Source of the DNA: Pseudonocardia sp. T1-2H
GTDB lineage: Bacteria; Actinomycetota; Actinomycetes; Mycobacteriales; Pseudonocardiaceae
Assembly (NCBI RefSeq): GCF_038039215.1
Contig: NZ_JBBPCL010000001.1
Location: 930,001 to 994,000, forward strand
Direction of reading: 5' to 3'
DNA length: 64,000 bases
Within the stretch, counting starts at the first letter, position 1. The number at the start of each line of letters is the position of its first letter. Below are positions 21,446 through 29,963 of the stretch, in pieces. The position numbers and the translations under genes were made by a program. The notes beneath the pieces are model-generated. The model had not been told where the DNA came from. It worked only from the letters and a program-made list of their open reading frames with translations, and did no database searches.

Positions 21446-21667
21446 GTGGCGCGCGACCCCGAGGCCATCCAAAGTGAGATCGAGAAGACGCGTGACGCAC
21501 TCGCCGACAGCCTGGACGCCCTGACGGACCGGGCGAACCCCAAGCGGTTCGTGGACAGCGGCAAGGCGCAGGCCAAGCAGAAGCTCGAGGATCCGAAGAT
21601 CAGGTACGCCCTGATCGGCGTCGGGGTGATCCTCGCCGCGGCGATCCTGAAGAAGCTCTTCTCGTAG
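21446..21667 (+). CDS. DUF3618 family small membrane protein
   Basis: 73 residues beginning ARDPEAIQSEIEKTRDALAD, the hallmark of DUF3618, followed by an Asp/Arg linker and one C-terminal membrane helix (about 54-70) ending in Lys. The GTG at 21446 has a strong GAGGAGGAG just upstream. Family members are stress- or envelope-associated in actinobacteria, with unknown function. A terminator hairpin follows. Confidence 0.85.
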   Translation: MARDPEAIQSEIEKTRDALADSLDALTDRANPKRFVDSGKAQAKQKLEDPKIRYALIGVGVILAAAILKKLFS

Positions 21668-21681
21668 AGTTCGAGCAGGTG

Positions 21682-21711
21682 GAAGGGGGTCGGCGGATGC
21701 CGGCCCCCTTC
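21682..21711. terminator. Bidirectional terminator, 13-bp stem
   Basis: Arms 21682-21694 and 21699-21711 pair with one G-U around a GGAT loop, between the DUF3618 gene and the converging FAD reductase gene. Confidence 0.8.
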
Positions 21712-22914
21712 TCACTGCTGCAGTAGACGAGCGAACTCGAGCGCCGCGGCCCGGTCCGCCCCGGCCAGCAGCGGCGCCCGGTAGCGCACGACGTACCGCG
21801 CGGCACCGAACCCGGCCACCGCGACGAGCTTCTCACCGGCCAGGTAGCCCACGACGGTCCCCTTCACCGGCCCCCCGGCGAGCCCCTCGCCGTGCAGCGG
21901 GAGCACCGAGTCGGCCAGGTCGGGTCGCCCGATCAGCTGGATCTTGAGCCCGAACTGGTCCGACCAGAAGTACGGCACGGTCGCGGGCGGCGCCTCGGCC
22001 CCCGTGATGTCCCGGGCGACGATCGCGGCCTGGTCGCTCGTCGACGTCCAGTGCTCGAACCGGTGCCGCGCCCCGTTGAGGGCGTCGGACCAGGAGGACA
22101 TGTCCCCGACGGCCCACACGCCGTCGAGGCCCTCCACCCGGCCGGACGCGTCGCAGGGCACGCCGTCGCTCAGGTCCAGCCCGGTGTCCGCCAGCCACGC
22201 CAGGTCCGGCTTCCCGCCGATCCCGACCACCACGACGTCCGCGGAGACGGTCGAGCCGTCCGCCAGCTCGACGGTGTGCGCGTCCACGAAGCGCGCCAGC
22301 GCCGTCCCGGTCCGCAGGTCCACCCCCGCCTCGCGGATGAGCCGGGCGCAGATCCGGCCCACCTCGTCCCCCAGGCCGCGTGAGAGGGGCACCGCGGCGG
22401 CCTCCAGGATGGTCACCGAGACGCCCCGGGCCAGCGCCGTGCTCGCCACCTCGGCCCCGATGAACCCCGCCCCGACGACGAGCAGGGACTCCGCCTTCTC
22501 GAGCGCGGCGCGCAGGGCGAGCGAGTCGTCCAGGGTGCGCAGGACGAACACGTCCTCCGGCTGGCCGGGCAGGGTGCGCGCCTCGACCCCGGTGGCGAGC
22601 ACGATCGCGTCGGCGGTGAGCACCGACCCGTCCGCGAGCTCCACCTCGCCGGGCCGCAGCGCGACGGCGGGCAGCCCGAGGTGCATCCGGACGCCGAGGT
22701 CCTCGAGCGCGGCCGCGTCCCGCAGCGCGATCTTCTCGGGCTCCCAGGCACCGGCGAGGAGCTGTTTGGACAGCGGCGGCCGGTCGTAGGGGGGATGGGC
22801 CTCGGCGCCGACGAGGCTGATCCGCCCCTCGAACCCGACCTGACGGAGCTGCTCGACCGTCCGCAGGCCGCCGAGCCCGGCTCCCACGACGAGGACGTGT
22901 TCCGGCGCGGTCAT
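21712..22914 (-). CDS. FAD-dependent ferredoxin-reductase-type oxidoreductase
   Basis: 400 residues with two dinucleotide-binding folds: VVGAGLGGLRTVEQLR near residue 8 for FAD and LLVVGAGFIGAEVASTALA near 147 for NAD(P)H, plus the FAD motif VWAVGDMSSW near 275. The C-terminal domain matches the reductase fold of rubredoxin, ferredoxin and dioxygenase electron-transfer reductases. It should pass electrons from NAD(P)H to a ferredoxin or P450 partner; none is adjacent. It ends at a shared terminator. Confidence 0.88.
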   Translation of the reverse strand: MTAPEHVLVVGAGLGGLRTVEQLRQVGFEGRISLVGAEAHPPYDRPPLSKQLLAGAWEPEKIALRDAAALEDLGVRMHLGLPAVALRPGEVELADGSVLTADAIVLATGVEARTLPGQPEDVFVLRTLDDSLALRAALEKAESLLVVGAGFIGAEVASTALARGVSVTILEAAAVPLSRGLGDEVGRICARLIREAGVDLRTGTALARFVDAHTVELADGSTVSADVVVVGIGGKPDLAWLADTGLDLSDGVPCDASGRVEGLDGVWAVGDMSSWSDALNGARHRFEHWTSTSDQAAIVARDITGAEAPPATVPYFWSDQFGLKIQLIGRPDLADSVLPLHGEGLAGGPVKGTVVGYLAGEKLVAVAGFGAARYVVRYRAPLLAGADRAAALEFARLLQQ

Positions 22915-23006
22915 CGGCTCTCCTCCCGGCCGGACCGGCGTCCGCCCGAGGAACATCTTGACCCACCGGCCCGGGGCGCGGGCCGTGACCCCGGCCGCAG
23001 CGCGGC

Positions 23007-23786
23007 TCAGCCCGTCCGCGTGTCCGGGTCCAGCCGGTTCCTCAGCCGGTCCAGGGTCTGCGCGAGCAGCCGGGACACGTGCATCTGCGAGATCCCGACC
23101 TGCTCGGCGATCTGTGTCTGCGTCATGTTGCCGAAGAACCGCAGCATGACGATCGTCCGCTCGCGTTCGGGCAGCTCGCTGAGGACGGGCCGCAGCGCCT
23201 GCCGGAAGTCCACCCGGTCCAGCTCGGCGTCCGCCTCGCCGACGAGCTCGCCGACGGTGGCGCTGCCCTGCTCGGAGGACAGCATCTCGTCCAGCGACGA
23301 GCTGCGGTACGCCTCGGACGCCTCCAGCCCCTCGAGCACCTCGCTGACGGGCACGCCGAGCCGTTCGGCGATCTCGCTGGGCTTGGGCGCCCGGCCCAGC
23401 CCCTGGGACAGCTCGGACACCACGCCGTTGATCGAGACGTGCAGGTCCTTGAGCCGTCGCGGCACCCGCATCGACCAGCCCTGGTCCCGGAAGTGCCGGC
23501 GCACCTCGCCGCTGATCGTGGGCACGGCGAAGGAGAAGAAGTCGTTGCCCTTCTCGGGCGAGTAGCGGTCCACCGCGTTGATCAGCCCGACGGTGGCCAC
23601 CTGCACGAGGTCGTCCAGCGGCTCGCCGCGGTGGTTGAACCGGCGCGCGATGTGCTGGGCGATCGGCAGGAACCCCGTGACGAGCCGGTCCCGCAGCGAT
23701 TCGCGGCGCGGGTCGTCCGGGCCCAGTGCGGCGTACTCCTCCAGCAACGGGGCGAGGTGGCCGTACTCGGGATCTGCGGCGGTCAC
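23007..23786 (-). CDS. sigF: SigF/SigB-type alternative sigma factor
   Basis: A 259-residue sigma70-family group 3 factor. Region 2 shows DDLVQVATVGLINAVDRY and FFSFAVPTISGEVRRHFRDQ; region 3 is KPSEIAERLGV; region 4 has LPERERTIVMLRFFGNMTQTQIAEQVGISQMHVSRLL. This is the SigF/SigB stress or sporulation branch. The GTG start overlaps the upstream anti-sigma gene by 4 bases, so sigma factor and inhibitor are made together. A matching promoter lies ahead of the pair at 24288. Confidence 0.93.
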   Translation of the reverse strand: MTAADPEYGHLAPLLEEYAALGPDDPRRESLRDRLVTGFLPIAQHIARRFNHRGEPLDDLVQVATVGLINAVDRYSPEKGNDFFSFAVPTISGEVRRHFRDQGWSMRVPRRLKDLHVSINGVVSELSQGLGRAPKPSEIAERLGVPVSEVLEGLEASEAYRSSSLDEMLSSEQGSATVGELVGEADAELDRVDFRQALRPVLSELPERERTIVMLRFFGNMTQTQIAEQVGISQMHVSRLLAQTLDRLRNRLDPDTRTG

Positions 23787-24214
23787 CGGGGTAGGGCGGC
23801 GGCGCGCTTGTCGAGTTTGATGCCGACGGTGGGCCGGCCGTTGTCCTTCGCACCGAGCAGCTCGACCTCGTCCGCGAGGGTCTGCAGGACCCGCCAGCCG
23901 AACGTGTCCGTGGAGACGGTCATGTCCGGCCCGGCCACGTCCACCTCGGCCTCGACGCCGATGCGCTCGTCGTGCACGGAGAACGCGCAGCGCAGCGACG
24001 AGCCGGGAGCGGCGATGTCCACGAGCGTCGCGCAGGCCTCGTCGACGGCCATGCGCAGGTCGGAGATCGCGTCGAGGTCGAAGTCCGCACGCGCGGCCAG
24101 GTCCGACGCCACCGCACGGATGGTCGGGATCAGTGCCGCCGTCGCGGCCGTCTTCACCTCGACGACGGAGGCACCGTCCGGGCCGCCCGGATCGGTTCGG
24201 TCCATGTCGGACAC
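23783..24214 (-). CDS. Anti-sigma factor / serine kinase, RsbW (UsfX) type
   Basis: 143 residues of the GHKL ATPase fold (HATPase_c_2). It should hold SigF and phosphorylate STAS antagonists. The ATP site is seen in ISDLRMAVDEACATLVD (N-box region, residues about 51-67) and DTFGWRVLQTLADEVELL (G-box region). The usual N-box Asn is Ala here, as judged by eye against RsbW. The GTG start has a good AAGGAG site 12 bases ahead. It is the first gene of the pair with sigF. Confidence 0.88.
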   Translation of the reverse strand: MSDMDRTDPGGPDGASVVEVKTAATAALIPTIRAVASDLAARADFDLDAISDLRMAVDEACATLVDIAAPGSSLRCAFSVHDERIGVEAEVDVAGPDMTVSTDTFGWRVLQTLADEVELLGAKDNGRPTVGIKLDKRAAALPR

Positions 24215-24287
24215 GCGGGGTATCTCCTTCTGCTCGGCGCTCGCTCGTCCCCGTCCCGGGCGGACCCGGGGCGGATGGTCATCGTGC

Positions 24288-24312
24288 TACCCGGGGGTCG
24301 CTGAATCAATCC
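24288..24312 (-). promoter_or_regulatory. SigF-like promoter for the anti-sigma/sigF pair
   Basis: On the minus strand GGATT and GGGTA are separated by 15 bases, close to the SigF consensus GGTTT-N15-GGGTA. The element ends about 74 bases before the anti-sigma start, the same distance as at dps. Its -35 overlaps the stop of the STAS gene. It suggests SigF autoregulation. Confidence 0.5.
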
Positions 24313-24722
24313 GCACCCCCCGGCACGGGGCCGGACCCACCGCCGGCGACGCCCGAGAGGACCTCCTCGAGGCCGCCGTGCATCTCGAAGAGCCGGTCCG
24401 AGCCGGTGATCTCGAGCGGCCGGGTGACGGCCCGCGAGGTGGCGACGAGGTGCAACGGGCGCCCCTGTCCGGTGGCCCGGTGGGCGGCGCGGATCAGCAC
24501 GGCCAGCCCGCTCGAGGCGAGGAAGGAGACGTCGGCGAGGTCGACGACGGGGGTGCCGCGCTCGTCGTCGAGCAGGCCCGTCAGGCCCTCGGCCAGGCGT
24601 GGGGCGGTGAGTGTGTCCACCTCGCCCGCGACGGTCAGCAGGCGCACGTCGGGGGCGGGGGAGCTCAGCGTGGCGGAGAGAGCGCCGGCACGGCCGGAGG
24701 ACTCGGGGGCGGGATCGAGCAC
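24306..24722 (-). CDS. STAS-domain anti-sigma factor antagonist (RsbV type)
   Basis: 138 residues. The STAS fold is shown by LLTVAGEVDTLTAPRLAE, VVDLADVSFLASSGLAVLI and a C-terminal LFEMHGGLEEVL. The middle motif ASSG lines up with the DSTG phosphorylation site of RsbV, the first Ser being the target. It should release SigF when dephosphorylated. It is transcribed toward the anti-sigma/sigF pair and divergent from the LOV-SpoIIE phosphatase, its likely activator. Confidence 0.88.
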   Translation of the reverse strand: MLDPAPESSGRAGALSATLSSPAPDVRLLTVAGEVDTLTAPRLAEGLTGLLDDERGTPVVDLADVSFLASSGLAVLIRAAHRATGQGRPLHLVATSRAVTRPLEITGSDRLFEMHGGLEEVLSGVAGGGSGPVPGGAD

Positions 24723-24946
24723 GGGGCGTCACCTCCAGCGACATCCGTCGGCGGCCCGGGCGGTGGTAACGGCGCACGTGGCCCGGGCACCACGTCGGAG
24801 ACCGGCGGCTGGTGGCTCAACCGCGTTCGCTGCGACCTTACAGACCGTGCCGCGCCGGCCGGTCGGCACGTCGGGGCAGCTCCTGTCCACCATGGGCGGA
24901 GTCCGGGCGAGCGGCGCGCGCGGCCCGTCCCCCTTATTCTTGTGGG

Positions 24947-27181
24947 GTGGAAACCGCGGACCCGGGCACGCTCGCCGAGACGCTGGCGGGAAAGGTCGCG
25001 GCCGGAGACCTCCCGGCCTCCGGCCTGGCCGCCACCGACCTTCCCCAGGTGCTCTACGACGCCCCCGCCGCCGTCCTGATGATCGATCTGGAGCAGCGGC
25101 AGGTGGTCTACGCCAACGCCGCAGCCGTCGACCTGACCGGTAACCGGGTGCGGCTGCCCGTCGACATCGACGACTGGAGCGACGCCGCGGGCCTCACCGA
25201 CCTGGGCGGCAAGCGGATGAGCGAGACGACCTCGCCGCTGTCCCTCGTCTTTTCGGGGATCCCGGTGGCCGGCGAGCCGGTCGCGGTGCACGACGCCGCC
25301 CGCCGGGGATCGTCCGCGACGTCGGCGCAGCGCGAGGCGAGCGAGGGCCGGTTGCTGTGGGTGACCGGGTTCGGGCTCGGTCCCGACGCGGGGGCCCCGG
25401 AGGGTGTCGAGGTCCCGGACGAGCTGCGCTCCCGGGCGCTGGTCGTGTTCCTCCAGCTCTCCGGCACCGAGCACGGGGACCGCAGGCGGCTGGAGGTGCT
25501 CCGGGACCGCGCCGTCGTCGCGACCGACATGTCCTTCACGATCACCGATCCGCGCCGCGAGGACGACCCGCTGATCTGGGTCAACCCGTCGTTCACCCGG
25601 CTGACCGGCTACACCCCGGACCAGGCCGTCGGGCGCAACTGCCGGTTCCTGCAGGGGCCCAACACGGACCGCGCCTCGGTGCGGCGGATGACCGAGGCGC
25701 TGCGGAACCAGGAGCCGATCACCGAGGTCCTGCTCAACTACCGCCGCGACGGCACGGCATTCTGGAACCAGGTGTCGATCTCCCCGGTCGTCGACGGGGC
25801 GGGGAACCTGGTCAACTTCGTCGGCGTGCAGGGCGACGTCACCGAGCGGGTGCTCGTCGAGCAGGAACGCCGGGCCGCGCTCGCCGAGGCCGAGGAGTCC
25901 CGCGGGCAGCTGCGGCTGCTCGCGGAGGCGACGACGCAGATGACCGAGGCCCTCGACGTCGTGGACGCCTGCCGGCGGCTGGCCCGGATCGTGGTGCCCC
26001 AGCTCGCGGACCTGTGCGCCGTCGACGTGCTGGACCGGCCGGGCGCGAGCGCGCCGCAGCGGCTCGCCGTGGCCGCCCGGGACGCGGCGGACGAGGCGCG
26101 GCTGCGGGACCTGGTGCTGGTGCGGGACTACCGGATCGGCCGCGGCAGCGACACCGGCCGGGTGCTCGGGGGCGACGAGCCGGTGCTGGTCTCCGACCTC
26201 CCCGAGCGCGGCGAGGAACGCCACCCCGGGGACGCCGCGGCGGCCGGCGCCTACGACCGGCTGCGTCTCCGCTCGGCGATGGTCGTGCCGCTGCGGGCGC
26301 GGGGCCGCGTGCTCGGCACGCTGACGCTGCTCACCCAGCACCCCTACGGCCGCCGCTACACGCAGCGGGACCTGCACCTCGCGACGGACCTGGCCGGCCG
26401 CGCGGGGCTGACGGTGGACAACGCGCGGCTCTACGAGCAGGAGCACGCCGCGGCCGCGACCCTGCAGCACAGCCTGCTGCCGGCGTTGCCCGAGGTCGGC
26501 GGCCTGCAGATGGCGGCGCGCTACCTCGTCGGTGCGGACGGCAACCAGGTGGGCGGGGACTGGTACGACGTGCTGCCGCTGCCGGACGGCGGCGTCGGGA
26601 TCGCGGTCGGTGACGTCGTCGGGCACGACCTGGCGGCGGCGGCCGCGATGGGCCAGCTGCGCGGTGTCCTCCGCTCCTACGCGTGGGACGGCGGCCGTCC
26701 CGGCTCGGTGCTGGACCGCTGCGACCAGCTCGTGCAGGGCCTGGACATGGCCGCGATGGCGACGGCCGTCTACGCGCGGATGGAGGCTCCGGACGCCGCG
26801 GGCGACCGCGTGCTGCGCTACTCCAACGCGGGCCATCCGACGCCGCTGCTGCTCACCCGCGAGGGGGAGCTGCGCAGCCTCGACGACAACCGCTCACCGA
26901 TGATCGGCGCCATCCCGTTGGGCCGCGACGGGAGCGTGCCCGGACGGACGGAGGCCGAGCTGACCTGCCCGGCCGGCTCGCTGCTACTGCTCTACACCGA
27001 CGGCCTCACCGACATCGCGGGCGAGGACGCCGACGAGCGCACGGACCTGCTGGAACGCACCCTGGCCGGGCTTCCCGTGGACTCGGACGCCGAGTGCGTG
27101 GTCGAACGACTGCTCGCCGCCGCCCGGCCGGACCGGCTGCGGGACGACGTGGCCCTGCTCGCGATCCGTCTCGACGGGTGA
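24947..27181 (+). CDS. LOV photoreceptor - GAF - SpoIIE (PP2C) phosphatase
   Basis: 744 residues. A first PAS-like segment (about 35-170) lacks the LOV motif. The second PAS (about 186-306) is a LOV domain: WVNPSFTRLTGY, GRNCRFLQGPNTD with Cys232 able to form the flavin adduct, then NYRRDGTAFWNQ and FVGVQGDVTE. A GAF domain follows (about 325-490), then a SpoIIE/PP2C phosphatase (about 500-744) with GGDWYDV (536-542), GDVVGHD, YSNAGHPTPL and LLYTDGLTD. By family logic, blue light would alter phosphatase activity on a STAS protein. The neighbouring STAS, anti-sigma and sigF genes are the obvious targets. The GTG at 24947 excludes a low-quality N-terminal extension. Confidence 0.93.
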   Translation: METADPGTLAETLAGKVAAGDLPASGLAATDLPQVLYDAPAAVLMIDLEQRQVVYANAAAVDLTGNRVRLPVDIDDWSDAAGLTDLGGKRMSETTSPLSLVFSGIPVAGEPVAVHDAARRGSSATSAQREASEGRLLWVTGFGLGPDAGAPEGVEVPDELRSRALVVFLQLSGTEHGDRRRLEVLRDRAVVATDMSFTITDPRREDDPLIWVNPSFTRLTGYTPDQAVGRNCRFLQGPNTDRASVRRMTEALRNQEPITEVLLNYRRDGTAFWNQVSISPVVDGAGNLVNFVGVQGDVTERVLVEQERRAALAEAEESRGQLRLLAEATTQMTEALDVVDACRRLARIVVPQLADLCAVDVLDRPGASAPQRLAVAARDAADEARLRDLVLVRDYRIGRGSDTGRVLGGDEPVLVSDLPERGEERHPGDAAAAGAYDRLRLRSAMVVPLRARGRVLGTLTLLTQHPYGRRYTQRDLHLATDLAGRAGLTVDNARLYEQEHAAAATLQHSLLPALPEVGGLQMAARYLVGADGNQVGGDWYDVLPLPDGGVGIAVGDVVGHDLAAAAAMGQLRGVLRSYAWDGGRPGSVLDRCDQLVQGLDMAAMATAVYARMEAPDAAGDRVLRYSNAGHPTPLLLTREGELRSLDDNRSPMIGAIPLGRDGSVPGRTEAELTCPAGSLLLLYTDGLTDIAGEDADERTDLLERTLAGLPVDSDAECVVERLLAAARPDRLRDDVALLAIRLDG

Positions 27182-27394
27182 GCGCCTCTGCGGCCCGTCC
27201 ACTGTCGACGAGCGGGTTCACCCGACAGACGTAACCGGCTGGCCGGTCCGGGCTCCCGCTCACGGACCCGAGGAGCCCGCTCGGCGTACAACTGCGCCTT
27301 TCGGGCGCGACGGGGACTCCCGGCGAGGTGAGATCCGTTGCGGACAACGGGATCGGCGACGTGGCCGTCACCCGGACATGGGGGGTTCGTCAGG

Positions 27395-28063
27395 ATGGTC
27401 GCGGTGCCCGGCGTCGGGGACGCCGGTCCGATGGTCGCCCGGCGCACGGGGGTGGCGGTCGGCCCTCCCTTGCGGAGCCGGCTGGTCGCGGTGGCGGTGA
27501 GCCCGCTCGAACTCCTGCGGCCCGGCTCGGACCTGGCCCGCCTCATCGGTGAATTCGGCCGGGTGGACCTGCTGGTCGCCCGGGACGAGGTGGACCTGGA
27601 CCGGGACTGCGCGGGCGTCACCACGCTGGGGTGCGGGGACGCTCCCGGCGCGGAGGTCGTGCTCGATCCCGTGGTGCTCGCGGACGGGCCGGGCGCCGAG
27701 GACCTCGACGAGGACTACGAGGGGTTCGACGACGACGAGGACGACGAGGACGACGTCCTCATGGCCGTCGCGGACCTCGGCCTTCCGAACCTGCACCTGC
27801 ATCGCCTCGGGCTCCCCGGCCGGGTGGGCGCCGCCGCGGGGGCGGACCTGCTCGCCGCGCTGAGCGAGCTCGTCGGGTTCGATCCCGAGCCGGGCGTGTA
27901 CCTCGTCGCGCCGAGCCCGTCGCCGTCGGACCCGGAGCGCTCGACGATCGTGGAGATCGCGAACAGGCTGGCCCGGGTCTACGGGATCCCGATGCTGCGC
28001 TACGGCGGCCTGGAACTGTCGGTCGTCGCGGCCGATCACCCGGGTGAGCGCACCGCGGGCTGA
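27395..28063 (+). CDS. Hypothetical protein with a strongly acidic segment
   Basis: About 222 residues, unrecognised. Residues about 100-125 are almost all Asp, Glu and Gly, followed by an alpha/beta stretch (LMAVADLGLPNLHLHRLGL; GVYLVAPSPSPSDPE) that looks like a small Rossmann-type fold. No signal peptide or membrane helix is visible. It lies between the LOV phosphatase and dps on the same strand. The ATG at 27395 follows AGG; other starts upstream are possible. Confidence 0.55.
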   Translation: MVAVPGVGDAGPMVARRTGVAVGPPLRSRLVAVAVSPLELLRPGSDLARLIGEFGRVDLLVARDEVDLDRDCAGVTTLGCGDAPGAEVVLDPVVLADGPGAEDLDEDYEGFDDDEDDEDDVLMAVADLGLPNLHLHRLGLPGRVGAAAGADLLAALSELVGFDPEPGVYLVAPSPSPSDPERSTIVEIANRLARVYGIPMLRYGGLELSVVAADHPGERTAG

Positions 28064-28104
28064 AGCCAGCCTCGCTTACCATGGCCCTTGTCACTCCGTC
28101 AATG

Positions 28105-28129
28105 GGTTCGCCGCAAGACGTGCCGGGTA
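28105..28129 (+). promoter_or_regulatory. SigF-like promoter of dps
   Basis: GGTTC and GGGTA are separated by 15 bases, 4 of 5 and 5 of 5 matches to the SigF consensus. The element ends 75 bases before the dps start. It matches the sigF-pair promoter at 24288. Confidence 0.6.
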
Positions 28130-28204
28130 CTCATAGGACGTTGACGAAAGCGCGTGCCGGCCCCGGCCGGCGCCGGCGCACCGATGTTGCGAGGAGTTCT
28201 CACC

Positions 28205-28705
28205 ACCATGGCTCAGCCCATCACCAGCACCCTCGAGGACGCGGCCCGGGACACGACCGGCGCGGCGCTGCAGAAGACCCTCGTCGACCTGGTCGACCTC
28301 TCGCTGGTCGCGAAGCAGGCCCACTGGAACCTCGTCGGCAGGCAGTTCCACGACGTCCACCTGCACCTCGACGAGCTCGTCGACCTCGCCCGTGAGTACG
28401 CGGACAAGGTGGCCGAGCGCGCCGCGGCCATCGGCGTCTCGCCCGACGGCCGGTCCCGGACCGTCGCCGACGCGTCGACCGTCCCCGCGTTCGCCGAGGG
28501 CTGGGCCCGCGACCGGGACGTCATCCGGTACGTCTACGAGGCGCTCGACGCGGTCGTCTCCGGTGTCCGGCCCCGGCTGGAGGACACCGAGAAGACGGAC
28601 CTGGTGACCCAGGACCTGCTGATCGCGCTCGTGGCCGCGCTGGAGGAGGCCCGCTGGATGTGGCAGGCGCAGGCCAAGGGATACGAGGACGACGGCGAGA
28701 GCTGA
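28205..28705 (+). CDS. dps: Dps-family ferritin-like DNA-protecting protein
   Basis: A 166-residue Dps protein, which stores iron and protects DNA by using hydrogen peroxide to oxidise Fe(II). The ferroxidase site region KQAHWNLVGRQFHDVHLHLDE has the conserved His and Asp/Glu ligands; later helices carry LVTQDLLIALVAALEEARWMW. The ATG has AGGAG about 10 bases ahead. The SigF-like promoter upstream makes it a likely stress-regulon member. A perfect terminator follows. Confidence 0.94.
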   Translation, partial: TMAQPITSTLEDAARDTTGAALQKTLVDLVDLSLVAKQAHWNLVGRQFHDVHLHLDELVDLAREYADKVAERAAAIGVSPDGRSRTVADASTVPAFAEGWARDRDVIRYVYEALDAVVSGVRPRLEDTEKTDLVTQDLLIALVAALEEARWMWQAQAKGYEDDGES

Positions 28706-28733
28706 TCGTCGGGCGCGGCTCCCGCGCCCGGTA

Positions 28734-28778
28734 CACGCCGAAGGGCGGTTCCGTGAACGGGAACCGCCCTTCGGCGTG
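28734..28778 (+). terminator. Strong terminator, 19-bp perfect stem
   Basis: Arms 28734-28752 and 28760-28778 are perfect complements with a 7-base loop, 30 bases after dps. It also faces the 3' end of whiB. Confidence 0.9.
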
Positions 28779-28857
28779 CGTGACGGTGGGGGAGACAGCG
28801 GGACTCCCGCGACCCCCGACGACCGCGGGCGCCCCACCGAGAACGGTGTTGCTCCCG

Positions 28858-29151
28858 TCAGGCCGGCATCGCCAGGTCGCGGCGCTCCAGGATCATCCGG
28901 CGCTCCGTCTCGCCGAGGCCGCCCCACACGCCGAACGGTTCGCGCGTCTCCAGGGCGAACTCCCGGCACATGTCGATCACCGGGCAGCTGTTGCACACCG
29001 CCTTGGCCTGCGCGGTGCGGCGGGACCGTGAAGGGTTGCGCTCGCCGTCCGGGTGGAAGAAGACGGCACTGTCCATACCCCGGCACGAACCGAGACGCTG
29101 CCACTGCCACGCGTGGTCCATGGGGCCAGGGAGGCGGGACACATCGCTCAC
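28858..29151 (-). CDS. WhiB-family iron-sulfur transcription factor (WhiB3-like)
   Basis: 97 residues with four cysteines at 23, 53, 56 and 62 for a 4Fe-4S cluster, and the GVWGG turn at 74-78. The core CRGMDSAVFFHPDGER and the LPGP start resemble M. tuberculosis WhiB3, a redox-responsive regulator. I chose the GTG at 29151 because GAGG stands about 8 bases before it; ATG 29121 would shorten the protein to 87 residues. The neighbourhood is stress related. Confidence 0.88.
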   Translation of the reverse strand: MSDVSRLPGPMDHAWQWQRLGSCRGMDSAVFFHPDGERNPSRSRRTAQAKAVCNSCPVIDMCREFALETREPFGVWGGLGETERRMILERRDLAMPA

Positions 29152-29442
29152 TCGGCTCACCTCGTTCTCAGAGAGACCCGGCGACCTGGGTGTGCCGGGC
29201 GATCTCTCGGCTACTTCCCGGAGGATTTCGCCACCAAACACCCCGGTCGCCGAAAGGCGATCCGACGAAACCGGGTCGACGGGGCGGCCGGACCCGCCAC
29301 GAGCGTCGCGGAGCGATTCCACTGTCGACATCGGCGCAGCTCAGGGCCGTCCTGTGACAGCGTTATACCGGTGCCGGGTGCCGTCCGTCTGACGCAACGG
29401 AGTGGCTCGGAGTGGCGCACATCACACTCGGCTTGGGAACTC

Positions 29443-29850
29443 TCAGGTGTCTTCGAGCGCCTTCTCGACCGTGTCGTGGATGTCGAAGAGCGGGACGAGC
29501 CCGGCGATGCTGAGCGGCCGCAGGACCCGCCGCCCGGTGCAGGCGAGCCGCAGTTCGACACCGGCGGCGTGCGCGGCCTCGCGGACCTCGATGAGGACGG
29601 CGAGCCCACTGGTGCCCAGGAACGACACCCCGTCGAGGGCGAGCACGATGAGCTCGGCACCCTCGGCCGCGAGGTGCTCCAGGACCACGGCGCGCAGCCG
29701 CGGGGAGGTGAGCATGTCCACCTCACCGCCGACCTCGACGACGAACCGGCCCGGACCCTCGGTGCGGCTGGACACGGTGATCTGGTCGTCCGCCTCGGTA
29801 CCTCGGCGGGCCGACGGGGGTTCGGCCGAAGACTCCTGCGCGTGCTGCAT
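29443..29850 (-). CDS. STAS-domain anti-sigma factor antagonist
   Basis: 135 residues, a second RsbV-type protein. The STAS core shows FVVEVGGEVDMLTSPRL, VLALDGVSFLGTSGLAVLI and a C-terminal LFDIHDTVEKALED. At the RsbV phospho-site position it has Thr in GTSG instead of Ser. ATG 29850 is used; a GTG at 29859 is possible. The gene is not next to a kinase, so it probably feeds into the anti-sigma factor at 23783 or an unlinked one. Confidence 0.87.
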   Translation of the reverse strand: MQHAQESSAEPPSARRGTEADDQITVSSRTEGPGRFVVEVGGEVDMLTSPRLRAVVLEHLAAEGAELIVLALDGVSFLGTSGLAVLIEVREAAHAAGVELRLACTGRRVLRPLSIAGLVPLFDIHDTVEKALEDT

Positions 29851-29963
29851 CGCGGTCACGCTAAGGGCAGTGGTGCTCCGCTGCCACTCGGGGCGACGCG
29901 CGGTGGCGTGCGACACGCCCCGTCGACCGGGCGCGTGGGTCTGAGGTGCGCGCGTGGGTGGGC

